Assembly (NCBI GenBank): GCA_945878705.1
Contig: CAMCUE010000027.1
Coordinates: forward strand, 1 to 9,774
Direction: 5' to 3'
DNA length: 9,774 bases
Source of the DNA: Ferrithrix thermotolerans DSM 19514
Lineage (GTDB): Bacteria > Actinomycetota > Acidimicrobiia > Acidimicrobiales > Ilumatobacteraceae
Made by a program: the position numbers and the translations under genes. This document shows, one piece after another, positions 1 through 5,772 of this stretch. The notes under the pieces are model-generated. The model was not told the origin of the DNA. It did not search any database and saw only the letters and a list, made by a program, of their open reading frames with translations. The first letter of the stretch is position 1. Every line of letters begins with the position of its first letter.

Positions 1-962
1 ATTTCGGCACGCTGATCTGCGTTTAGCATTTCCCACTTATTAAGAACCACGACCACAGGGCTACCAGAGGCATCAATTCGTTCAGCAAGTCTTTGATCTT
101 GACTCGTAATACCTTCGGTTGCATCTATTACGAGCAACGCAATATCTGATTCGTCAACGGCTCGCAACGCTCGAACAAACGAGTAATACTCAGTTGATTC
201 ATCGACACGACTTCGTCTGCGCATTCCGGCGGTGTCGACAAACATCATTGGCCCATCTGGGGTTTCAACGACCGTGTCGATTGAGTCTCGAGTTGTACCA
301 GGCATGTCGTGAACGACTGCACGATCTTGCCCGACGAGGCGATTGAAAAGTGTGCTCTTGCCAACATTCGGTCGACCAACTATCGAAACGCGCGGAATAC
401 CGGGCGTTCGATTCGGGCCTTGCCGTTCGACTTCAACCTCAGCTTGGTCATCGCCCTCGCGCCGCGGAACTCGAATTAAAATTTCGTCAAGCACATCACC
501 AGCTTTTCGCCCGTGTAGCGCGGAAACCGGAAATGGATCACCTAAACCGAGAGATAAAAACTCCCACTTATCAAATTCACGCTTATCGGTGTCAACCTTG
601 TTTGAAACGACGAGCACTTCTTTACCGCTTGTACGCAACCATTTAGCGATTGCTTGGTCGTCATCTAGAACTCCGGCTGCAGAGTCGACAACAAATAGAA
701 CTAGATCGGCTTCTTTCACTGCAGATTCAACTTGGCGACTGACTTTTGCGTCGAGTTCAGTTCCGCCTGGCATCCATCCACCCGTATCAACGACATTGAA
801 GTGCCGACCTTGCCACTCAACTTTGCGTTCAAATCTGTCGCGAGTTACGCCTGGAGTATCTTGCACGATCGCTACCTGCGAACCCATAAATCTGTTGAAA
901 AGTGTGCTCTTGCCAACATTTGGCCGACCGACAATGACAACGGTTGCTAGAGATGTTGTCAC
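1..962 (-). CDS. der: Ribosome-assembly GTPase Der (EngA), N-terminal part, cut by the window edge
   Basis: Der is an essential cytoplasmic GTPase that helps mature the 50S ribosomal subunit. The visible 320 codons hold two tandem G domains. The first has G1 GRPNVGKST (residues 12-20), G3 DTGG (59-62) and G4 NKVD (121-124). The second has G1 GRPNVGKST (196-204), G3 DTAG (243-246) and G4 NKWE (308-311). Two consecutive G domains are diagnostic of Der. The C-terminal KH-like domain lies beyond position 1, so the gene is partial only because the window ends; family members are usually about 440-490 residues. The start is GTG at 960-962: an in-frame TAA (972-974) lies four codons upstream with no other start codon between. 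A TAAACT hexamer lies 6 nt before the GTG and no Shine-Dalgarno is visible, so the mRNA is probably leaderless. It is divergent from ispH. Confidence 0.95.
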   Translation of the reverse strand, partial: MTTSLATVVIVGRPNVGKSTLFNRFMGSQVAIVQDTPGVTRDRFERKVEWQGRHFNVVDTGGWMPGGTELDAKVSRQVESAVKEADLVLFVVDSAAGVLDDDQAIAKWLRTSGKEVLVVSNKVDTDKREFDKWEFLSLGLGDPFPVSALHGRKAGDVLDEILIRVPRREGDDQAEVEVERQGPNRTPGIPRVSIVGRPNVGKSTLFNRLVGQDRAVVHDMPGTTRDSIDTVVETPDGPMMFVDTAGMRRRSRVDESTEYYSFVRALRAVDESDIALLVIDATEGITSQDQRLAERIDASGSPVVVVLNKWEMLNADQRAE

Positions 963-968
963 GCCAGC

Positions 969-974
969 AGTTTA
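969..974 (-). promoter_or_regulatory. Candidate -10 element of der, leaderless spacing
   Basis: Reading the minus strand, TAAACT (974 down to 969) is followed by six bases and then the GTG start of der. This is where a sigma-70-type -10 would place the transcription start on the first base of the start codon. No good -35 is seen 16-18 bp upstream. The hexamer sits inside the spacer/-35 region expected for the opposite ispH promoter. It is inferred from sequence alone. Confidence 0.5.
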
Positions 975-991
975 CCGTTGCATTGGCAAGG

Positions 992-997
992 TAATCT
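992..997 (+). promoter_or_regulatory. Candidate -10 element of ispH
   Basis: TAATCT lies 8 nt before the proposed GTG start of ispH at 1006, close to leaderless spacing. The only -35-like match is weak (TTTACC at 971-976, 15 bp spacing). It overlaps the -35 zone of the divergent der promoter, so the two genes would share about 30 bp of promoter DNA. An AAGG at 989-992 lies 13 nt before the GTG, too far for a typical ribosome binding site. Confidence 0.4.
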
Positions 998-1005
998 TCG
1001 AAGCA

Positions 1006-2043
1006 GTGAATAACGTCGACGAAGTTATCCTCGCGTCGCCTCGTGGATTTTGTGCCGGAGTTGAGATGGCGATCAAAGCCTTGGCATGGATGGTGCGAAC
1101 TTTTGACGCTCCTGTTTATTGCTACCACGAGATAGTGCATAACAAAATCGTCGTTGATCGATTCAAGAATCTCGGAGTGATCTTCGTCGATGATTTAAGC
1201 GAGATACCCAAAGGTCGCCCAATCATGCTTTCGGCACACGGTTCTGCTCCACAGGTAGTTGCCGCAGCACGCGAACTCGGAAGTTATGTCGTTGATTCGG
1301 TGTGTCCTTTGGTAACCAAAGTGCATCACGAAGTGAAAACTCGAGCCACCAAGGGCTACCACATTGTCTATATCGGTCACGAAGGACATGAAGAAGCAGT
1401 CGGGACTATGGCAGTCGCACCCGACTCGATCTCACGAGTTGAAACTCTTGACGAAGTTGCGGCGCTGAAAAACTTCACTGAACCAGTTGCGATTCTCGCT
1501 CAGACAACGCTGTCGCATCGCGATTGGAAGGATGTCGCCGACGCCGTAAAAATCAAGTATCCGCAGGTCTGGTCACCGGGTAAGAGCGATCTCTGTTTCG
1601 CCACGACAAATAGGCAAGGCGCTTTAATGGAAATTGCCACGAAGTGCGATGCAATAATCGTGATCGGATCTGACAACTCGTCCAACACGAGAGCACTCGA
1701 GAAACTTGCCAGAGACTGTGGCTGCAAAAATGTTTATCGCGTCAACGATGCAAGCGAACTGCCGAGCGATCTTTCTGGCACGATTGGCGTAACTGCAGGT
1801 GCCTCGGCACCTGAAGAACTTGTTGTCGAGATCATTCAATTGCTCGCACCGCGCAATGGAGTCCGCGAAGTAAAAATCGCACAAGAGGACGAATACTTTC
1901 CGCCTCCGAGACACATTCGACAACTTCAAACATCAATTGAACTCGTTGTGACATTAATGCTTGGGGGTTCGCTTGCGACACGACGAATCGTCGATGACAA
2001 AAAAACTGCGGCTAGCTCCGTGCTGGCACTACTTGCCCGCTAG
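1006..2043 (+). CDS. ispH: 4-hydroxy-3-methylbut-2-enyl diphosphate reductase (IspH/LytB)
   Basis: IspH is the final enzyme of the MEP pathway. It is an iron-sulfur enzyme that reduces HMBPP to IPP and DMAPP in the cytoplasm. The three cluster cysteines are C16 (PRGFCAGV), C100 (DSVCPLVTKVH) and C197 (SDLCFATTNRQ). Other family residues are H45, H78 (SAHGS), H128 and E130 (GHEGHEEAVGT), TT at 167-168 (QTTLS), SSN at 224-226 and GVTAGASAPE near 261-270. The open frame runs far upstream, but that part is antisense to der. GTG at 1006 puts the protein start 10 residues before PRGFC, as in the family, and has a -10 element 8 nt before it. The predicted 345 residues exceed E. coli IspH (316). The excess is a C-terminal tail from about residue 306, after PPPRHIRQ. 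The gene converges with the dehydrogenase gene. Confidence 0.94.
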   Translation: MNNVDEVILASPRGFCAGVEMAIKALAWMVRTFDAPVYCYHEIVHNKIVVDRFKNLGVIFVDDLSEIPKGRPIMLSAHGSAPQVVAAARELGSYVVDSVCPLVTKVHHEVKTRATKGYHIVYIGHEGHEEAVGTMAVAPDSISRVETLDEVAALKNFTEPVAILAQTTLSHRDWKDVADAVKIKYPQVWSPGKSDLCFATTNRQGALMEIATKCDAIIVIGSDNSSNTRALEKLARDCGCKNVYRVNDASELPSDLSGTIGVTAGASAPEELVVEIIQLLAPRNGVREVKIAQEDEYFPPPRHIRQLQTSIELVVTLMLGGSLATRRIVDDKKTAASSVLALLAR

Positions 2044-2077
2044 TTTCACGCGCTAGTTTCGCGTGCTAGTTTCGCGG
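2039..2077. repeat. Three tandem 13-bp repeats between convergent gene ends
   Basis: Units are 2039-2051 (GCTAGTTTCACGC), 2052-2064 (GCTAGTTTCGCGT) and 2065-2077 (GCTAGTTTCGCGG). Eleven of 13 positions are identical in all three. The ispH stop TAG (2041-2043) is in unit 1 and the dehydrogenase stop (CTA on the plus strand, 2066-2068) is in unit 3. CTAG reads as a stop on both strands, and 13 is not a multiple of 3, so the array puts a TAG in all three frames of each strand. It fills the whole 22-bp gap between the two genes. Confidence 0.9.
2047..2065. terminator. Possible weak bidirectional terminator hairpin
   Basis: CACGCG (2047-2052) pairs with CGCGTG (2060-2065) around a 7-nt loop, giving a perfect 6-bp GC-rich stem between two convergent genes. 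No U-run follows on either strand, so it is not a standard intrinsic terminator. It could slow polymerase or simply result from the tandem repeat. Function is inferred. Confidence 0.25.
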
Positions 2078-3271
2078 CACTTCACTCCACGGCTTGTCGC
2101 GATCAACTCGCACATCACCAGGTAGCCCCAACATTCTTTCACCTAAAATATTTTTCATCACTTCGGTTGTGCCACCTTCGATGCTGTTGGCTCGACTGCG
2201 CAGAAATGCTTTTGGCACCGAATCAAAACTCATTGCAGTTTCAGGACGCACGAGCGCATAACTTCCATAAAGCATTCCATTTGCACCCATCAGATCTACA
2301 CAAAACTCATATGTGTCTTTATTGAGTTCAGCACTAGCAACTTTGCCAATTGAGCCCTCTGGACCAGGCGTTCCCATCCGACGGTTCTGCCCTGCCCGAA
2401 TGTTTGTAAGCCGCAAGACCTCTGCTTTAATCCATAACTTCATCAGTTGATCTTGGGTTGCAGCCGACTTCTGATCTTTTGTAAGAGCTTCCCAAAGTTT
2501 GACAGCCTCTCTAATCGGACCAGTTGCCTTTCTTGGTATCGCTCCACCAATTGCCACACGCTCGTTCATTAATGTTGTCAGACTCACTCGCCAACCGTCG
2601 CCCGCTTTGCCGAGAGTTTCCTCAACGGCAACTCGAACATCTGTAAAATAAACTTCATTAAATTCTGCTTCACCAGTTATCTGACGCAGAGGTCGCACTT
2701 CAACACCTGGTGCTTGCATATCAACAATCACAGCAGTGAGCCCTGCATGTTTAAATGCTTGGGCGTCTGTTCTGACAACTAGCAATCCCCACTTTGATAA
2801 GTGAGCGAGAGTTGTCCAAACTTTTTGACCGTTAATAATCCATTCGTCACCATCGCGAACACCTTTGGCAGAGAGTCCTGCAAAATCTGAACCCGAACCA
2901 GGTTCAGAAAACAACTGACACCAAATCTCTTCACCCGTATATAACGGTCGCATATATTTCTTGATCTGTTCTGGTGTACCCCACTGCGAAATAGTCGGCG
3001 CACACATTCCGTAGCCGATCGGATTACGCATATAACTTGACGGACCGCACGCAGCCGAAATCGCTTCGTTGACAATTTTCTGATGTTTCGGCGACGCGTT
3101 GATTCCACCACTTCCTTCAGCGAAGTGCACCCACGCCAGACCAGCATCAAATTGCGCACCAAGAAATTTCACCGCTGACGTTGAACTTGGAGGGTATTCG
3201 CTAAGTAATTTGTCGACACGACGCTGAACTTCAGCGTCGGTAACAATTGTTTCGGCCTCAACTGTTGTCAT
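2066..3271 (-). CDS. Acyl-CoA dehydrogenase (FadE-type flavoenzyme)
   Basis: This is an FAD-dependent acyl-CoA dehydrogenase that puts an alpha,beta double bond into an acyl-CoA, the first oxidation of beta-oxidation-like pathways. The predicted 401 residues match the family. The middle domain shows QLFSEPGSGSD (119-129) and WIINGQKVWTT (144-154), which contact flavin and substrate. The C-terminal helical domain has SIEGGTTEVMKNILGERMLG, where E365 aligns with the catalytic base of the YEGT motif in MCAD-type enzymes; this ending is common in actinobacterial FadE proteins. Chain length or substrate class cannot be read from sequence. The ATG at 3269-3271 is fixed by a strong Shine-Dalgarno AAGGAGA 5 nt upstream, the only clear one in the window. 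It is divergent from an acyl-CoA ligase gene, which suggests a shared catabolic route. Confidence 0.93.
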   Translation of the reverse strand: MTTVEAETIVTDAEVQRRVDKLLSEYPPSSTSAVKFLGAQFDAGLAWVHFAEGSGGINASPKHQKIVNEAISAACGPSSYMRNPIGYGMCAPTISQWGTPEQIKKYMRPLYTGEEIWCQLFSEPGSGSDFAGLSAKGVRDGDEWIINGQKVWTTLAHLSKWGLLVVRTDAQAFKHAGLTAVIVDMQAPGVEVRPLRQITGEAEFNEVYFTDVRVAVEETLGKAGDGWRVSLTTLMNERVAIGGAIPRKATGPIREAVKLWEALTKDQKSAATQDQLMKLWIKAEVLRLTNIRAGQNRRMGTPGPEGSIGKVASAELNKDTYEFCVDLMGANGMLYGSYALVRPETAMSFDSVPKAFLRSRANSIEGGTTEVMKNILGERMLGLPGDVRVDRDKPWSEVPRN

Positions 3272-3276
3272 TCAAA

Positions 3277-3283
3277 TCTCCTT
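3277..3283 (-). promoter_or_regulatory. Strong Shine-Dalgarno of the acyl-CoA dehydrogenase gene
   Basis: On the minus strand AAGGAGA (3283 to 3277) lies 5 nt before the ATG. It settles the start codon. It contrasts with the other genes here, which lack an SD. Confidence 0.85.
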
Positions 3284-3291
3284 GTTCAAGC

Positions 3292-3319
3292 AACCTAATT
3301 AAAGATACAGTGTCGTCAA
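3292..3319 (-). promoter_or_regulatory. Promoter of the acyl-CoA dehydrogenase gene
   Basis: Minus strand: -35 TTGACG (3319-3314), a 16-bp spacer, and -10 TAGGTT (3297-3292). The -35 matches the TTGACA consensus at 5 of 6 bases. Transcription would start near 3285, giving a leader of about 14 nt that begins just before the Shine-Dalgarno. The same -10 and spacing occur in the divergent ligase promoter. Confidence 0.55.
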
Positions 3320-3336
3320 GTTGCAAACCGACTTGA
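3316..3336. promoter_or_regulatory. Candidate operator: 21-bp imperfect inverted repeat
   Basis: TCAAGT (3316-3321) and ACTTGA (3331-3336) form perfect 6-bp arms around nine bases. One further inner pair matches, so 7 of 10 positions are symmetric. It overlaps the -35 of the dehydrogenase promoter and lies about 46 bp upstream of the ligase -35, a plausible place for a regulator (for example a TetR-family FadR-like repressor) controlling both genes. No regulator gene is in the window, so the link is inferred. Confidence 0.35.
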
Positions 3337-3381
3337 AGCACTTTATGCCAACGTACTTCTCGTGTGAGTACAACCGAATTT

Positions 3382-3409
3382 TTGATTTGTGACCGAGATT
3401 GACTAGGTT
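3382..3409 (+). promoter_or_regulatory. Promoter of the acyl-CoA ligase gene, leaderless spacing
   Basis: -35 TTGATT (3382-3387), a 16-bp spacer and -10 TAGGTT (3404-3409), followed by exactly 6 nt and the ATG at 3416. No Shine-Dalgarno lies before the ATG, so the transcript probably starts at the start codon. The 8-mer TAGGTTGC is shared with the opposite dehydrogenase promoter. Confidence 0.55.
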
Positions 3410-3415
3410 GCAGTT

Positions 3416-4969
3416 ATGTTTCCTGGTTCAGTGGCGTTACAAGATCCAAATCGTCCGGCAGTAATAATGGCCGCGACGGGGGCGATTACAACCTTTGCAG
3501 AATTGGATGCTCGCGCCAATGCCCTGAGTCATGTGTTGCGTAATGCGGGTCTAAAAGTTGGCGACCATATCGCATTTTGTCTAGAGAATCATCCACGCTA
3601 TTTTGAAATTCTTTGGGGTTGCCACTACGCGGGCCTGATCTACACGGCTTGTTCTTCGCGTTTAACGACCGACGAACTTAGCTACATCGTCGACGATTGT
3701 GGCGCGAAAGCATTTATCACTAGCAAATACAAATCTGAGCAAGCCGTTGAACTAAATTCGAGAACACCAAAAGTGACATTGCGTTTGATGCTTGACGGAA
3801 CAGTTGCTGGGTACGACTCGTTTGAAGATGCTGTCGCCAACTCTCCAACTACAGAATTATCTAATCGAGTCGATGGCGTTGACATGCTCTACTCAAGTGG
3901 CACGACAGGTCGTCCAAAGGGAGTCAAACTCGGATTGGCAATGACGCCTCTTGGTTCGCCAACTGGACTGACCGCTCTGTGCCAAATGCTCTTCGCAATG
4001 GACGATAAAACAACATATCTCTCACCTGCCCCGCTCTATCATTCGGCGCCATTGCGTTTCACAATGACTGCGCAACGACTTGGTGGCACCGCGATAATCA
4101 TGGAGCACTTTGACCCAGAAGAATATCTAAAACTAATCGCGCGTTTTAAGGTAACTCATTCGCAACTTGTGCCAACGATGTTCGTGCGGATGCTTAAACT
4201 TGACGATGATAAAAGAATCAATAACGACACATCAAGCCTGCGATGCGCAATGCACGCAGCGGCTCCGTGTCCAATCGAAGTGAAACACAAAATGATTAAT
4301 TGGTGGGGACCAATAATTCATGAGTACTACGCCGGTAGCGAAGGCAACGGTTTTGTTTATTGCAATTCAGAGCAGTGGCTCGCCCACCCGGGCACAGTTG
4401 GCACCTCGATCAACGCTGTGATTCATATTTGCGATGATCAGGGCAATGAACTGCCGACTCTTGAACCAGGCACAATCTATTTTGAGAGCAAAGCTGTTTT
4501 CGAATATCACAACGATCCAGAAAAAACTAAGAGTTCGAGAGATCCACTCGGTCGTGGATGGACGACTCTTGGTGATGTCGGCTACCTCGATGCTGATAAT
4601 TATTTATACCTGACAGACCGCAAAGCATTCATGATTATTTCGGGTGGAGTAAATATCTATCCACAAGAAGCCGAAAATATTTTGATAAATCATCCACTTG
4701 TGATTGATGTTGCTGTGTTCGGCGTTCCCAACGACGAGTTCGGTGAAGAAGTTAAAGCAGTGGTGCAACCTACCAAAGTGCCAACAACGCCAGAGCAAGC
4801 GGCCGAACTTGAACGAATACTGAAGGCCTTCTGCAGAGAATCTTTGGCTGATCTGAAATGCCCGCGTTCAATTGATTTTCGCGCCGAGTTACCGCGCCAC
4901 CCGACCGGCAAACTTTACAAGAGGCTACTCAAAGACGAATATTGGAAGAATGCAGGGCGCGCGATTTAG
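3416..4969 (+). CDS. Acyl-CoA ligase (AMP-forming, FadD-like)
   Basis: This is an ANL-superfamily ligase that activates a carboxylic acid with ATP and CoA to an acyl-CoA, via an acyl-adenylate. The 517 residues fit. Motifs in order: P-loop YSSGTTGRPKG (159-169); YYAGSEG (304-310) in place of the usual YGxTE; TTLGDVG with the ribose-binding D387; DRK with R402; hinge and C-terminal domain entry GGVNIYPQE (410-418); and PTGK with the catalytic K499 near the end. The YYAGSEG form recurs in actinobacterial acyl-CoA synthetases of unsettled substrate. No signal peptide or membrane segment is seen, so it is likely cytosolic. The ATG at 3416 is supported by a -10 element 6 nt upstream. Divergence from an acyl-CoA dehydrogenase suggests activation followed by dehydrogenation of the same acid. 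The exact substrate is unknown. Confidence 0.92.
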   Translation: MFPGSVALQDPNRPAVIMAATGAITTFAELDARANALSHVLRNAGLKVGDHIAFCLENHPRYFEILWGCHYAGLIYTACSSRLTTDELSYIVDDCGAKAFITSKYKSEQAVELNSRTPKVTLRLMLDGTVAGYDSFEDAVANSPTTELSNRVDGVDMLYSSGTTGRPKGVKLGLAMTPLGSPTGLTALCQMLFAMDDKTTYLSPAPLYHSAPLRFTMTAQRLGGTAIIMEHFDPEEYLKLIARFKVTHSQLVPTMFVRMLKLDDDKRINNDTSSLRCAMHAAAPCPIEVKHKMINWWGPIIHEYYAGSEGNGFVYCNSEQWLAHPGTVGTSINAVIHICDDQGNELPTLEPGTIYFESKAVFEYHNDPEKTKSSRDPLGRGWTTLGDVGYLDADNYLYLTDRKAFMIISGGVNIYPQEAENILINHPLVIDVAVFGVPNDEFGEEVKAVVQPTKVPTTPEQAAELERILKAFCRESLADLKCPRSIDFRAELPRHPTGKLYKRLLKDEYWKNAGRAI

Positions 4970-4996
4970 TCGGTCGCGAGCAGCAACTTCGCCGTC

Positions 4997-5758
4997 GTGT
5001 TACATCCCTTTCTAAAACACAAAACACCAATTGCTTTTGCCCATCGTGGCGGTGCCAGCGATGCTCCCGAAAACACTATGCCAGCCTTTCAAAAGGCAAT
5101 GGATCTCGGATACATATATATAGAGACGGATGTGCATGTCACGCGTGACGGTGTATTACTGGCGTTTCACGACGATGATTTATCGCGTACTTGCGGACGA
5201 GCAGGAAAAATCAGCGAACTCGACTACGCAGAAGTTTCACAGGCACGGGTCAACGGGATTGAACCGATTCCGTTGCTTGAAGATTTGATTGCAACTTGGC
5301 CCAATGCACACATCAACATCGACTGTAAATCCGACCAAGCACTACAACCACTTGAAACCAGACTCGCCCATGGCGATCTATTCGACCGAGTGTGTATTGG
5401 CTCATTCAGCGATCGGCGCCTGAATCATTTGCGAGAAACATTCGGCGACAAACTATGCACTTCGATGGGACCGCGTGATGTCACCAAGTTGCGGCTCGGG
5501 AGTTGGGTCAAAACAACAAGCAAGTTTCGCAACATTCATGCAGCACAAGTACCAGTAAGTCAGGGTCCGCTAACTATCGTGGATCGAAAATTTGTTGACG
5601 CGGCTCACCGTGCTGATCTTCAGGTTCATGTCTGGACAATTGATGACCCCGTTGAGATGAAGCGTTTACTTGATTTAGGTGTTGACGGAATCATGACAGA
5701 CCGGATCGAAATTTTAAAAAAAGTAATGTTAGATAATTCATGTTGGCATGCCAACTGA
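4997..5758 (+). CDS. Glycerophosphodiester phosphodiesterase (GDPD family)
   Basis: Family members hydrolyse glycerophosphodiesters from phospholipid turnover to glycerol-3-phosphate and an alcohol. The 253 residues form one GDPD TIM barrel. AHRGG with H16 and R17 and the APENT segment (E25) open it. ETDVHVTRDG supplies metal ligands E43 and D45. FHDDDLSRTCG holds the second catalytic H58, and NIDCKSD has K111. It ends with a typical VHVWTID and LGVDGIMTDR. There is no signal peptide, so it is probably cytosolic and UgpQ-like. The start is GTG at 4997, placed 12 residues before AFAHRGG; no SD or promoter is seen. It lies 27 bp after the ligase stop and in the same frame, so it is probably co-transcribed. 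Its role beside acyl-CoA genes is unclear; release of lipid-derived parts is a guess. Confidence 0.9.
   Translation: MLHPFLKHKTPIAFAHRGGASDAPENTMPAFQKAMDLGYIYIETDVHVTRDGVLLAFHDDDLSRTCGRAGKISELDYAEVSQARVNGIEPIPLLEDLIATWPNAHINIDCKSDQALQPLETRLAHGDLFDRVCIGSFSDRRLNHLRETFGDKLCTSMGPRDVTKLRLGSWVKTTSKFRNIHAAQVPVSQGPLTIVDRKFVDAAHRADLQVHVWTIDDPVEMKRLLDLGVDGIMTDRIEILKKVMLDNSCWHAN
5742..5755. promoter_or_regulatory. Perfect 14-bp palindrome, candidate operator upstream of the monooxygenase
   Basis: GTTGGCATGCCAAC is a perfect palindrome. It covers the last codons of the phosphodiesterase gene (the TGA stop follows at 5756-5758) and ends 5 bp before the TATTCT -10 of the next gene. It therefore lies between the expected -35 and -10, a common place for a repressor or MerR-type activator site. 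As RNA it could form only a 5-bp stem with a 4-nt loop and no U-run, so a terminator is unlikely. The binding protein is unknown. Confidence 0.4.
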
Positions 5759-5760
5759 GG

Positions 5761-5766
5761 TATTCT
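5761..5766 (+). promoter_or_regulatory. Candidate -10 element of the monooxygenase gene, leaderless spacing
   Basis: TATTCT is followed by exactly six bases and then ATG at 5773. The same hexamer and spacing precede the ABC ATPase gene (8224-8229). No convincing -35 lies 16-18 bp upstream, which would suit activator dependence through the adjacent palindrome. It supports ATG 5773 over the longer reading from ATG 5740. Confidence 0.5.
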
Positions 5767-5772
5767 GAGAAA

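Noticed and set aside
343..1005. Long plus-strand open frame continuous with ispH, adding about 220 codons upstream.
   Set aside because: It is exactly antisense to der, whose protein is unmistakable. The repeated LLPTFGRPT peptides in it are just the two Der P-loops read backwards. IspH proteins start near the PRGFC motif.
829..1140. 103-codon minus-strand frame across the der/ispH gap.
   Set aside because: Wrong frame for Der and antisense to ispH; no recognisable motifs; the Der frame with full G-domain motifs covers the same DNA.
5714..5723. A7 run near the end of the phosphodiesterase gene as a possible programmed -1 frameshift site.
   Set aside because: A -1 shift would add only four residues before a TAA at the very end of the protein, with no downstream stem or pseudoknot evident.
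5740..5772. Longer start (ATG 5740) for the monooxygenase, overlapping the phosphodiesterase gene by 19 nt.
   Set aside because: No SD before it, the 11 extra residues are not family-like, and ATG 5773 has both the correct first strand and a -10 element 6 nt upstream.
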